Positions 19,314 to 26,955 of a stretch of DNA of 64,000 nucleotides are shown one piece after another. The notes below the pieces were generated by a model, which did no database searches, was not told where the DNA came from, and saw only the letters and a list, made by a program, of their open reading frames with translations. How positions within the stretch are numbered: position 1 is the first letter of the stretch; each line of letters opens with the position of its first letter. The stretch comes from CAZHFW01 sp964531675. GTDB taxonomy: Bacteria; Planctomycetota; Phycisphaerae; Phycisphaerales; UBA1924. Location: positions 10,864-74,863 of the forward strand of contig CAZHFW010000020.1 of NCBI GenBank assembly GCA_964531675.1, in the 5' to 3' direction. The translations under genes were made by a program, and so were the position numbers.

Positions 19314-20123
19314 TCAGAACGTCCGCTTCACCGGGCTCTTGGGCGTCCGTTGCTCGGTCGGAGGCTCAACGCCCACCGAGGCCTTGCACTCCAGCGCCAG
19401 CCTCTGGTGCATCTTCTCGTGATCCGGGAATGCATCCAGGTATTCGATCAGCTCGTCCACCCGGTGGTGCGGGTGATCCTTCGGATCGAGCCTGGCGATC
19501 GCCGCATCGCCCAGGGCCTCGGCCGCCGCTTCGAACCAAGCCGCGTCGGGGACGATCGTCCCCTGGTCGCGGGTCTTGGTTCCCTCGGTCACGAGCGTGC
19601 CCGCGGGCGGATCGACCTGGGCCCGCACCGTCACCATGCCCGTCGGCGTGGGGGTCGTTTCGCGAACGCCCGACACCCCCACGATGGGCCACTTGCCCGC
19701 CCGCGTCATGGGCTCCCGGCACAGGACCAGCATCGGGATCTGCCGGCGATCGGCGGTCTCGCGGATCGTCCGGGCGTCGATCCCGAGCAGCGGCGGCTGG
19801 ATGAGGTAATAGCCCGCGCGGAGTTCATTCCAGCGCCGGGGCACCGCATCCAGAATCACGCGCACGCCCGAGTCCATCGCGAGCTGCCGCTTCTGCCGGC
19901 GGGCCTCCTGCAGAGGCAGGACGATCCGCGCCATGAGCTCGAAGTCGCCCAGGCGACGAGCGGCGTCCAGCGCGCGCAAAGATGCGGACTCGGCGCGGAA
20001 ATACTCCATGGACGCCAAGGCTGTCGAAGCCTGCTCCATGAGCTCGTCGATCGAGATGGCTGATCCAGTCTGACCCAAAGGCGCACGTCTCCCAATCGGG
20101 CGCCTTGTCTCTCTCACCTGCAC
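19314..20123 (-). CDS. Uncharacterised protein
   Basis: About 269 residues, no family recognised. The N-terminal part (ELMEQASTALASMEYFRAESASLRALDAARRLGD in two overlapping helices) looks like a TPR-type helical hairpin. The middle has alternating strands (GYYLIQPPLLGIDARTI, IPMLVLCREP, GTLVTEGTKTRDQGTIVPD), and the C-terminus is charged and probably disordered. No signal peptide or membrane segment, so likely cytosolic. The GTG at 20123 has GGAGG five bases upstream; a TTG at 20174 is the longest alternative. Same strand as the following gene cluster, 92 bases downstream of the next uncharacterised gene. Confidence 0.6.
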   Translation of the reverse strand: MQVRETRRPIGRRAPLGQTGSAISIDELMEQASTALASMEYFRAESASLRALDAARRLGDFELMARIVLPLQEARRQKRQLAMDSGVRVILDAVPRRWNELRAGYYLIQPPLLGIDARTIRETADRRQIPMLVLCREPMTRAGKWPIVGVSGVRETTPTPTGMVTVRAQVDPPAGTLVTEGTKTRDQGTIVPDAAWFEAAAEALGDAAIARLDPKDHPHHRVDELIEYLDAFPDHEKMHQRLALECKASVGVEPPTEQRTPKSPVKRTF

Positions 20124-20215
20124 CGCGGCCTCCGTTCCGCCTTCCTCCCGGAAACGATCCAAAGACCTTCGCAAGGAGCCAGAGTCCTCCAGACTCGGGC
20201 ACCCCGCACCAACTG

Positions 20216-20851
20216 CTAATCCACCGTCAGCTTGGTCACATGATCCGCGACGGCGCGGAGCATGGAAGACCAGAGCGCCGACTGCTCGGGCAGATCAAAC
20301 TCCAGGAGATCGGCCACCGCCGACCAGTCCTGCCGTTCGATCCCCGACTTGAGTTCGTTGAGTTTGGTCGAGAGCGAGGTCACCGCATGGGAGGCCTCCG
20401 CGAAATCGCGGTGCACGTCCGCGGCGGTCCGCGCCAGCGCGTCCCCGTCGAGCCCGATCGCGGCGGCGCACTTGTCGAGCGTCTCCCGCGCGACGCGCCA
20501 GACCTCGACCACCTTGTCCAGTTCCGCAAAGCCCGCCTGGACCTCGCCTTTCTGGAACTGCACCGCGGCGTGCTTGTGCGCGTCCACGTGCGCCTCGAGC
20601 AGATCCGCAGCGTCACACAGGGCAACGCGCACGATGCTCTTGGTGTCCGCGGAGGTGAGCCTGAGCTCCACCACGCCATCGGCGGTGTCGGGAAGATCCG
20701 CGAGCTTCTCGTCGGCCAGGGGGGCGCCGTCGGCCATCACCTGGATGATGATGCGGCCCTTGGACTGCGCGATGGCCGCCGCGGCGCTGACACCCCCGAA
20801 GAGGGTCGGCCGTGCGTTCTCGATCAGCGTGTCGTCCAGGTACACCCGCAT
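20216..20851 (-). CDS. Uncharacterised helical protein
   Basis: 211 residues, family not recognised. The N-terminus is beta-rich (MRVYLDDTLIENARPTLFGG; GRIIIQVMADGAPL; DGVVELRLTSAD), followed by a mostly helical, acidic C-terminal two thirds suited to protein-protein contacts. No signal peptide, membrane helix or catalytic motif is visible. The ATG at 20851 begins a compact N-terminal strand and is preferred to one 66 bases upstream. The neighbour on the 5' side is the LAB_N gene, 124 bases away; the next gene downstream is also unrecognised. Confidence 0.62.
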   Translation of the reverse strand: MRVYLDDTLIENARPTLFGGVSAAAAIAQSKGRIIIQVMADGAPLADEKLADLPDTADGVVELRLTSADTKSIVRVALCDAADLLEAHVDAHKHAAVQFQKGEVQAGFAELDKVVEVWRVARETLDKCAAAIGLDGDALARTAADVHRDFAEASHAVTSLSTKLNELKSGIERQDWSAVADLLEFDLPEQSALWSSMLRAVADHVTKLTVD

Positions 20852-20975
20852 GGGCTGTAGTGTCGCCGCAATCCGCCCACTTTGCCAACCGGTGTGGATC
20901 GTTTTCTCGCCCCCCATCCCCGGGGGCGGGTCCGGACCGAGTTCTCGGGCGGGGCTGCTCCGGGCTCGGGGGAGG

Positions 20976-21653
20976 TCAGGGCGATTCCGGCGGGTTGGGC
21001 AAGCCGGCTGCGGCGGCCCGGGCCTCGCGCCGGCGCTGCTTGTAGATGAGGCGAATGTTGCGCGAGTAGATCACCAGACCGCTCGACTGGCCCAGGATCG
21101 CGACCGGATCCTGACGCCACACGAAGTAGGCAAACAGCGAGATCCCCCCGATCAGGCTCATCCACCAGAAGGCCTCGGGCACCACAGTCTTGCGGCTCTT
21201 TTCCGAGACGATCCACTGGATCAGAAACCGGCTCGAGAACGCCGCCTGGCCAAAGAACCCGATCCCCACCCACACCAGGCTCGACCAGCTCGTGATCTTG
21301 AGCCAGCGGAAGACGCGATTGGGGCGCGGGGCGGTGATGTCCGCCAGCACCGCGGGGCCAAAGAGCGTCTTGACCTGCGCCTCGGAGAGCTTCTCCGAAG
21401 TGTGGCCGTCCCGGGAGTGGTACTGGAACGAAAACGAGTTGGTCGCGGGATCGGGCGTCGCGACCAGCAGCAGGCGGTTCTCGCCCACGCGGACATCGAT
21501 GCGCCGGTCGGTCTTGGCGGTGACGATCGTTCCGAACGGATCGGGCCCGAGCGCGAGCCAGAAGCCCAGGAAGATGACCAGGACCAAGGCGGCCACCGGC
21601 TCCCACTTGCGGCGCTTCCGGGGGGCCTTGTCCGCGGGTCCGGTCTGACTCAC
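20976..21653 (-). CDS. LAB_N-domain membrane protein (lipid A biosynthesis N-terminal domain)
   Basis: 225 residues. An N-terminal membrane anchor (about 18-36) leads into a roughly 85-residue beta-rich extramembrane domain. Then comes a three-helix LAB_N domain: WVGIGFFGQAAFSSRFLIQW, VPEAFWWMSLIGGISLFAYF and DPVAILGQSSGLVIYSRN are all typical. LAB_N domains occur fused to LpxB or as separate proteins next to GT2 transferases. Here the start codon overlaps the stop of the GT2 gene by 4 bases, so the two are translationally coupled. Inferred to act with that enzyme in lipid or glycan modification at the membrane. The extra N-terminal domain is not a usual part of LAB_N proteins. Confidence 0.8.
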   Translation of the reverse strand: MSQTGPADKAPRKRRKWEPVAALVLVIFLGFWLALGPDPFGTIVTAKTDRRIDVRVGENRLLLVATPDPATNSFSFQYHSRDGHTSEKLSEAQVKTLFGPAVLADITAPRPNRVFRWLKITSWSSLVWVGIGFFGQAAFSSRFLIQWIVSEKSRKTVVPEAFWWMSLIGGISLFAYFVWRQDPVAILGQSSGLVIYSRNIRLIYKQRRREARAAAAGLPNPPESP

Positions 21654-22483
21654 GCCTTCACCTCGACCGCTTCAGCGCGCGGGGCGCGAGCCTCGGGCCG
21701 CACGCCGCCATCGACTTCCATGCTCTCGACCGGACGGCGGCGCTTGCTCATCCAGCGCACCGCGAAGCAGTCGATCAGGCCCGGGAGGGCCCGCTGGGTG
21801 ATGCCAAAGCCATACTTGGTCTCGCCCGCGACGCGGGGACGGTGCGTGACCCGCATCTGCACGACCTTGTAGCCCATGTGATGGGCCGAGATCGGGATGA
21901 AGCGGTGCATGCCCTTGAACTCGAGCGGGATGCGCAGCGCGATCTCACGGCGCATCAGGCGGAGTGAGCATCCGGTGTCGCGGATCACATCGCCCAGGAT
22001 CGCGCGCCGGAACAGACGCCCGACGATCGACCCGACGCGGCGCACCAGGTTGTCCTTGCGCGCATGCGAGCGGTCGCCCTGCACGAAGTCGGCCTTCTCG
22101 GCCTGCAAGAGCTTGATCATCGAGGGGATTTCCCCCGGGTCATTCTGGAGGTCGGCATCCAGTACCGCAATGAGTTCGCCGCGGGCGGCGCGGAAGCCCG
22201 CGTGGAAGGCTGCGGATTGGCCATTCCCCTTTCCGGGCGGGGTCTTGGTCATCGCGATGCAGCGGAGCCAGGGGAGATCGCGCATCAGATCGAGGACGAT
22301 CGCGCGGGTCCGATCGGTGGAACCATCGTCGACGATCACGAACTCGAACTCGCCTCCGAGGACCTGGGCCGCGGCATGGCCCGCGTCGCCGACCTGGCGG
22401 ACCAGCTCAGCGACGTTCTCCTGCTCGTTGTGCGCGGGCGCGACGACCGAGAGCGCGATCGGGGATGTCGGAGATCGGGACAT
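21650..22483 (-). CDS. Glycosyltransferase family 2 (DPM1/ArnC-like)
   Basis: 277 residues with a GT-A fold: VVAPAHNEQENVAELV at the N-terminus, the first Asp pair in VIVDDGSTDRTRAI, and the metal-binding DADLQNDPGEIP. The region RVAGETKYGFGITQRALPG corresponds to the acceptor-loop GxSKY/TKY signature of polyprenyl-phosphate glycosyltransferases. There is no C-terminal membrane segment, unlike ArnC, which makes it more like soluble DPM1. Likely reaction: transfer of a sugar from a nucleotide donor to undecaprenyl or another polyprenyl phosphate, giving a donor such as GT39 enzymes use (one is encoded at 4.5-6.2 kb). Coupled by a 4-base overlap to the LAB_N gene. Confidence 0.85.
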   Translation of the reverse strand: MSRSPTSPIALSVVAPAHNEQENVAELVRQVGDAGHAAAQVLGGEFEFVIVDDGSTDRTRAIVLDLMRDLPWLRCIAMTKTPPGKGNGQSAAFHAGFRAARGELIAVLDADLQNDPGEIPSMIKLLQAEKADFVQGDRSHARKDNLVRRVGSIVGRLFRRAILGDVIRDTGCSLRLMRREIALRIPLEFKGMHRFIPISAHHMGYKVVQMRVTHRPRVAGETKYGFGITQRALPGLIDCFAVRWMSKRRRPVESMEVDGGVRPEARAPRAEAVEVKA

Positions 22484-22563
22484 GAGCGGGAAGAATAGGT
22501 CGCGCCGCAGACCAACACGCGCCCGGGAGGTTCACGCGGCTCCGGACACCTCTATCATCGGGC

Positions 22564-22962
22564 ATGCACCTTCGACACTCGGATCACGCTCACGGGCCGG
22601 CGGTCGTGCCGGTCAAGTTCATCCTTGAGGACCCCAAGGGCCTCACCGGGAAGGACCAGCGCGAATGGGACCTCATGGCGGCCAAGGGCGAGCATCTGCT
22701 CGAGGTCGCGATGGAGGCGGGGATCAACATCGAGCACGCCTGCGGCGGGGTCTGCGCGTGTTCCACGTGCCACATCTACGTCGAGAAGGGCATGGACCAG
22801 CTCTCCGAGGCCTCCGAAGCGGAGGAAGACCGCGTCGAGGAAGCGCCCGGACTGCAGCGCAACAGCCGCCTGAGCTGCCAGTGCAACGTCGAAGGCAACG
22901 GGCCGATCGTGGTTCGGGTGCCTTCGTGGAACCGCAACGCGGTGAAGGAAATCCCCCACTGA
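22564..22962 (+). CDS. fdx: [2Fe-2S] ferredoxin, ISC/adrenodoxin type
   Basis: Electron carrier for iron-sulfur cluster assembly. 132 residues. The cluster ligands are in HACGGVCACSTCHIYV (C-x5-C-x2-C) plus the later Cys in RLSCQC, the adrenodoxin/Fdx spacing; GMDQLSEASEAEEDRVEEA between them is the acidic helix typical of Fdx. An N-terminal His-rich extension of about 14 residues precedes the fold. It is followed 30 bases later by iscX, reproducing the end of the isc operon of other bacteria, although iscS/iscU/hscAB are not here. Divergent from the GT2 gene. Confidence 0.92.
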   Translation: MHLRHSDHAHGPAVVPVKFILEDPKGLTGKDQREWDLMAAKGEHLLEVAMEAGINIEHACGGVCACSTCHIYVEKGMDQLSEASEAEEDRVEEAPGLQRNSRLSCQCNVEGNGPIVVRVPSWNRNAVKEIPH

Positions 22963-22992
22963 TCCGGGGAGCTGCTCGGGAGGGAAGAGAAG

Positions 22993-23226
22993 ATGGGCGC
23001 TTCCTTCGGTTGGCTTGATGTGCGGACAATCGGCGAGATGCTCGCGGACGCGCATCCGGGCCGGGATCCCCTGACGGTGCGGTTCACCGAGCTTCGCCAG
23101 CTTGTGGAAAAGCTGCCGGGCTTTGTCGCGGATCCCAAGCACCCGGTCAACGAGAAGATCCTCGAGACGATCCAGATGATCTGGAACGAGGAATACCGCG
23201 ATCTGAAGGCGGAAGAAGAGGACTGA
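22993..23226 (+). CDS. iscX: IscX iron-sulfur assembly adaptor
   Basis: 77-residue acidic protein matching the IscX (YfhJ) family along its length: FGWLDVRTIGEMLADAHPG, DPLTVRFTELRQLV, and HPVNEKILETIQMIWNEEY. IscX binds IscS and iron and tunes cluster assembly. The position directly after fdx is the classical one. GGGAAGAGAAG precedes the ATG. Slightly longer than the E. coli protein (66 aa), with an acidic tail. The next gene, holB, begins 45 bases later on the same strand. Confidence 0.92.
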   Translation: MGASFGWLDVRTIGEMLADAHPGRDPLTVRFTELRQLVEKLPGFVADPKHPVNEKILETIQMIWNEEYRDLKAEEED

Positions 23227-23271
23227 GCCGGTTGGTCTCCAGCCGCCCCGGGATGCCGGTATCATCCGCCC

Positions 23272-24495
23272 GTGGCGAAGAAGCCGGCCAAATCCGCGGA
23301 AGAGAAGCCCAAGTCCAAAGGGACGAGCAAGGCTTCCGCCAAGACGCCCGAGCGTGAGCTTCGGTCCGAGCCCGCGGCGCCCCCGCCGCCGGCGCGTTCG
23401 CACACGCATCCGCCTCCGATTCCGCTGGCGCAGGTCCTCGGTCAACCCCGGGCGATGGCGACGCTGAACGCGAGCCTGAGCTCCGGGCGCATCCACCACG
23501 CGTGGATCTTCCATGGCCCGCCCGGGGTCGGGAAGCTGACCACGGCATTGGCGTTCGCGGCGGTGCTTCTGGATCCCACGTCCCAGACGAACTTCGGGGG
23601 AGAGTGGGAAGCGGACCCGGGCAGCAAGACCCAGCAGCTTCTGGCGGCGGGCACGCACCCGGATCTGCAGGTGGTCGTCAAGGAGCTGGCGCGATTCAGC
23701 CGGGATTCGGACGTTCGCGACCGCAAGCTCAGGAACATCCCCAACGAGGTGATCCTGGAGTACTTCGTCGAGCCCGCGACGCGGACGACGATGGCGGCCC
23801 AGGGCGCCCGCGCCGGCAAGGTCTTCATCATCGATGAGGCCGAGCTGATGGATTTCCGCTCGCAGAACACGATCCTCAAGACCCTGGAAGAGCCCCCGCC
23901 CGGGACGGTGCTCATCCTGGTCACCTCGAGCGAAGACAGCCTTCTGCCCACGATCCGCTCGCGTTCGCAGCGGGTCTCGTTCGGCCCGCTCAACGACTAC
24001 GCGATGCGGGACTGGCTCAAGCGGGCCAAGCTCGAGATCGAGGCGGGCGAGCTGAACTGGCTGCTGTCGTTCGCGGGCGGTTCGCCCGGCGCGCTGCTGC
24101 GGGCGCACGAGGGCAAGCTCTTCGAATGGCACCAGGCGGTTGCGCCGCTTCTCGAAGCGACCGCGGCGGGGAAGTACTCCATCGATCTTGGTCCGACCAT
24201 GGCCTCTCTGGTGGATCAATGGGCCAAGGACTGGGTGGAGCGGCACGAGAACGCGAGCAAGGAAGCGGCCAACAAGGCGGGGGCGGACGAGATGTTCAGG
24301 CTCGTCTCGGAGCACTTCCGCCGGGCGCTGCGCGGCCCCGGGGGCAAGGCGCCCGCGATCCCGCCCGGGATCACGGTGCGGGCCTTTGACGCGATCCGCG
24401 AGGCGGAGTCGAGGCTCGACTCCAACGTGGACATGAAGTTCGTCTTCGAGGGCCTTTCGGCGGACCTTTGCTCCGCGTTCGCGTTGGCTCATTAA
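23272..24495 (+). CDS. holB: DNA polymerase III delta'-type clamp loader subunit
   Basis: AAA+ clamp-loader subunit (407 aa, GTG start). It follows a disordered Lys/Pro/Ala-rich N-terminal extension of about 45 residues. LAQVLGQPRAMATLNASLSS and RIHHAWIFHGPPGVGKLTTA give the family entry and Walker A. VFIIDEAELMDFRSQN is Walker B, followed by TILKTLEEPPPGTVLILVT. SRSQRV occupies the SRC position, with Ser replacing Cys. The P-loop is intact, unlike E. coli delta', so this could be a DnaX-like or delta' subunit; the length and lack of a long C-terminal region favour delta'. It follows iscX in what looks like one transcription unit leading to purF. Confidence 0.88.
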   Translation: MAKKPAKSAEEKPKSKGTSKASAKTPERELRSEPAAPPPPARSHTHPPPIPLAQVLGQPRAMATLNASLSSGRIHHAWIFHGPPGVGKLTTALAFAAVLLDPTSQTNFGGEWEADPGSKTQQLLAAGTHPDLQVVVKELARFSRDSDVRDRKLRNIPNEVILEYFVEPATRTTMAAQGARAGKVFIIDEAELMDFRSQNTILKTLEEPPPGTVLILVTSSEDSLLPTIRSRSQRVSFGPLNDYAMRDWLKRAKLEIEAGELNWLLSFAGGSPGALLRAHEGKLFEWHQAVAPLLEATAAGKYSIDLGPTMASLVDQWAKDWVERHENASKEAANKAGADEMFRLVSEHFRRALRGPGGKAPAIPPGITVRAFDAIREAESRLDSNVDMKFVFEGLSADLCSAFALAH

Positions 24496-24561
24496 GACGC
24501 GTGCGCATTTTCGTCGCTCGGGTTCCCGGGCGCGGCGGCCGCGCTCTACACTCCCCGCGCG

Positions 24562-26079
24562 ATGCAGAACCGACCTCCCATCCGGCTGCCGGTGCTCGAC
24601 GAAAGCAACATCGCGCGGGCCCAGGCCGAGGCCAGGCTCATCGCGTCCTACGAGAAGAAAGAGAAGTGCGGCGTCTTCGGCATCTGGGGCCATCCCCACG
24701 CGGCCAGACTCTGCTATCTCGGCGCGTACGCGCAGCAGCACCGCGGGCAGGAAGCGGCGGGCATCGCGGTCTCGGATGGGCAGCAGCTCAACGGCGTGAC
24801 CGGCATGGGCCTGCTCGCGGAGATCTTCGAGGCCGAGACGCTCGAGTATCTCAACGCGGTCGGAGGCAAGGGCGCCATCGCGCACAACCGGTACTCCACC
24901 GCGGGCGGCTCGTTGGCGTGCAACGCCCAGCCTCTGCTCGAGAGCTATGTCGGCGGTCAGGTGGCGCTGGCGCACAACGGCAACCTGATCAACTGCGATC
25001 TGCTCCGGAGCCGCTTCGAGCAGGCGGGGCACCTGTTCCACACGACCAGCGACACCGAAGTCATCATCCACATCCTGGCGTCGCCTCAACAGCAGCAAGC
25101 GCCCGATCCGCTGGCTGCCACCTTGCGACGCCTGCAGGGCGCGTTCAGCCTGCTCTTCCTCTTCCCGGACCGCATCGAGGCGGCCCGCGACCCCTGGGGC
25201 TGGCGTCCGTTGGTGCTCGGGGAGCTCAAGGACGAGTTTGGCACCTTCCCGGTGCTCGCGAGCGAAACGGTGGCGTTGGATGTCGTCGGGGCTCGCTTTG
25301 TGCGCGAGATCGAGCCTGGCGAAGTGGTGACGATCAACGACGAGGGGATCTCGACGCGCCGCTTCACGGATGCGGCCGAACGCCGGGCGCACTGCGCGTT
25401 CGAGCACGTGTACTTCGCCAACCCCGCCAGCTCGGTCTTCGGACAGAACGTGCAGGCGACCCGCGAGAGGCTCGGCGAGGTCCTGGCCCGCGAGGCGCCG
25501 GTGGTCGCGGACTTCATCACGCCCATGCCCGACAGCGGGCGCTCGGCGGCGCTGGGCTACGCGCGCGCGAGCGGGATGGACTATCGCGAGGCGATCGTTC
25601 CCAACCGCTATGTCGGACGGACGTTCATCAAACCGAGCCAGCACGAACGGCAGGCGGCGGTGCGCCTCAAGCTCAACATCATCGAGGAGCTCGTACGCGG
25701 GAAGAAGCTTGTCGTGGTGGACGACTCCATCGTCCGCGGCACAACGACCAAGGCGAAGATGGATCAGCTCCGCGCTGCGGGCGCCAAGGAGATCCACCTG
25801 CGCATCAGCTGCCCGCCGATCCGCCATCCGTGCTATTTCGGCGTGGACTTTGCGACGCGCCAGCAGCTGGTGGCGCACGGGCGCTCGGTGGAAGAAATCC
25901 GCAAGATGCTGGGCGTGGACTCTCTCCACTACCTCAGCCTCGAGGGCTTGCTCTCGTGCATGGACCGCCCCGCGGAGCACTATTGCACCGCGTGCTGGTC
26001 GGGCGACTACCGCCTGGACCCGGAGCACCCCGAGTCGGACATCGTGATCGACTCGGAGCAGATGAAGATCTTCCGGTAA
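24562..26079 (+). CDS. purF: Amidophosphoribosyltransferase, Fe-S type
   Basis: First committed enzyme of purine synthesis: PRPP plus glutamine to 5-phosphoribosylamine. 505 residues. The glutaminase nucleophile is Cys36 in EKKEKCGVFGIWG, behind a 35-residue propeptide that must be removed. The PRPP-binding loop is LVVVDDSIVRGTTTK. Cysteines in RAHCAFEHVYF, PPIRHPCYFGVDF and HYCTACWSGD match the [4Fe-4S] ligand positions of the B. subtilis-type enzyme, so this is the oxygen-sensitive Fe-S form. Its place after fdx-iscX-holB is suggestive, though no other pur gene is near. Confidence 0.95.
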   Translation: MQNRPPIRLPVLDESNIARAQAEARLIASYEKKEKCGVFGIWGHPHAARLCYLGAYAQQHRGQEAAGIAVSDGQQLNGVTGMGLLAEIFEAETLEYLNAVGGKGAIAHNRYSTAGGSLACNAQPLLESYVGGQVALAHNGNLINCDLLRSRFEQAGHLFHTTSDTEVIIHILASPQQQQAPDPLAATLRRLQGAFSLLFLFPDRIEAARDPWGWRPLVLGELKDEFGTFPVLASETVALDVVGARFVREIEPGEVVTINDEGISTRRFTDAAERRAHCAFEHVYFANPASSVFGQNVQATRERLGEVLAREAPVVADFITPMPDSGRSAALGYARASGMDYREAIVPNRYVGRTFIKPSQHERQAAVRLKLNIIEELVRGKKLVVVDDSIVRGTTTKAKMDQLRAAGAKEIHLRISCPPIRHPCYFGVDFATRQQLVAHGRSVEEIRKMLGVDSLHYLSLEGLLSCMDRPAEHYCTACWSGDYRLDPEHPESDIVIDSEQMKIFR

Positions 26080-26268
26080 ACACGCCGAGCGGGGTCACTG
26101 GTCCGCGCGGGAGCTCTCTTCAACGCATCATCCGGACCCGCCGGTCGAACAGCCTTGCCGTCGGACGCCTGATATCGGGGCCGGGACGCGCATCCGTGCG
26201 CTCAATGTTGGCGTCTTGGGGCGAACCGGAGCATGCGCTCGCCCGAATCGGGGATGCGGAGGGCGTCC

Positions 26269-26955
26269 ATGAGCGATGCACCCAGTCGATCCGGCGGCTT
26301 CTTTCGGTCTCTCCTCGAGCTGGTCGCGCAGCCGGTGTTTCCGATGCTGTTCGCGGGCCTGCTCGTGTTCGAGATCCTCGTGCTTCTGCCGGCCGGTGGA
26401 CGCTGCCGCTGCGGCTTTCGGTCGTGGGAAGGCGTCGCGATCATGACCGATGCTGGCCCACGGGTGCTGGCGTATCCGAGCCCCGAGTGGGAGGAAGCTG
26501 AGCTGAGCGGCGCGATGGCGAACCCGCTGGCGACCGCCCGGGTCTTCAAACTCCGGCGCAACGAGCTCGGCCTGACCGCCCGAACCGGCATTTCCGTGGT
26601 CTACAGCCCGACGCCCGGCTCGGGATGGGATACGCCTCTGATGGAGCGCGCGTTCCGCGAGGGTCTGGCCGACGCGTTCGAGCGCGAGGACGTGACGGGT
26701 GACCCCAACGTGAGCGAGCGCCTGCGCTCGGGCGAGTTGTCGTCGGTTTCCATCAACCTCTCTGGGATCGTCGCGATGATGTTCATCGGGACGCCGCCAG
26801 CGGGCCTGGCCTTGACCGCTCCGCTGGCGATTCGGGCTTCCCGGGCGCGCCGGATCGCGGCGAAGGGCTTCTGCGCGCACTGCGGCTACGACGCCCGGGG
26901 CCTCCCGGCCTGTCCGGAGTGCGGACGCGTGAACGAGGTCAATAATGAGGCGTGA
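26269..26955 (+). CDS. Membrane protein with C-terminal zinc ribbon
   Basis: 228 residues of unknown role. One membrane helix near the N-terminus (PVFPMLFAGLLVFEILVLLP), a central extramembrane region, a second hydrophobic stretch (about 170-190), and a C-terminal four-Cys zinc ribbon CAHCGYDARGLPACPECG. This CxxCGYDxRG ribbon is widespread in planctomycete proteins. GGAGG lies 7 bases before the ATG at 26269, which decides the start over one 36 bases earlier. The stop overlaps the GTG start of mqnD (GTGA), suggesting translational coupling, although nothing in the sequence links the two functionally. Confidence 0.68.
   Translation: MSDAPSRSGGFFRSLLELVAQPVFPMLFAGLLVFEILVLLPAGGRCRCGFRSWEGVAIMTDAGPRVLAYPSPEWEEAELSGAMANPLATARVFKLRRNELGLTARTGISVVYSPTPGSGWDTPLMERAFREGLADAFEREDVTGDPNVSERLRSGELSSVSINLSGIVAMMFIGTPPAGLALTAPLAIRASRARRIAAKGFCAHCGYDARGLPACPECGRVNEVNNEA

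Noticed and set aside
22555..26028. 1157-codon open frame on the minus strand across fdx, iscX, holB and purF
   Set aside because: Antisense to four well-recognised genes; composition is Arg/Gly/Ala/Leu-rich with no motif.
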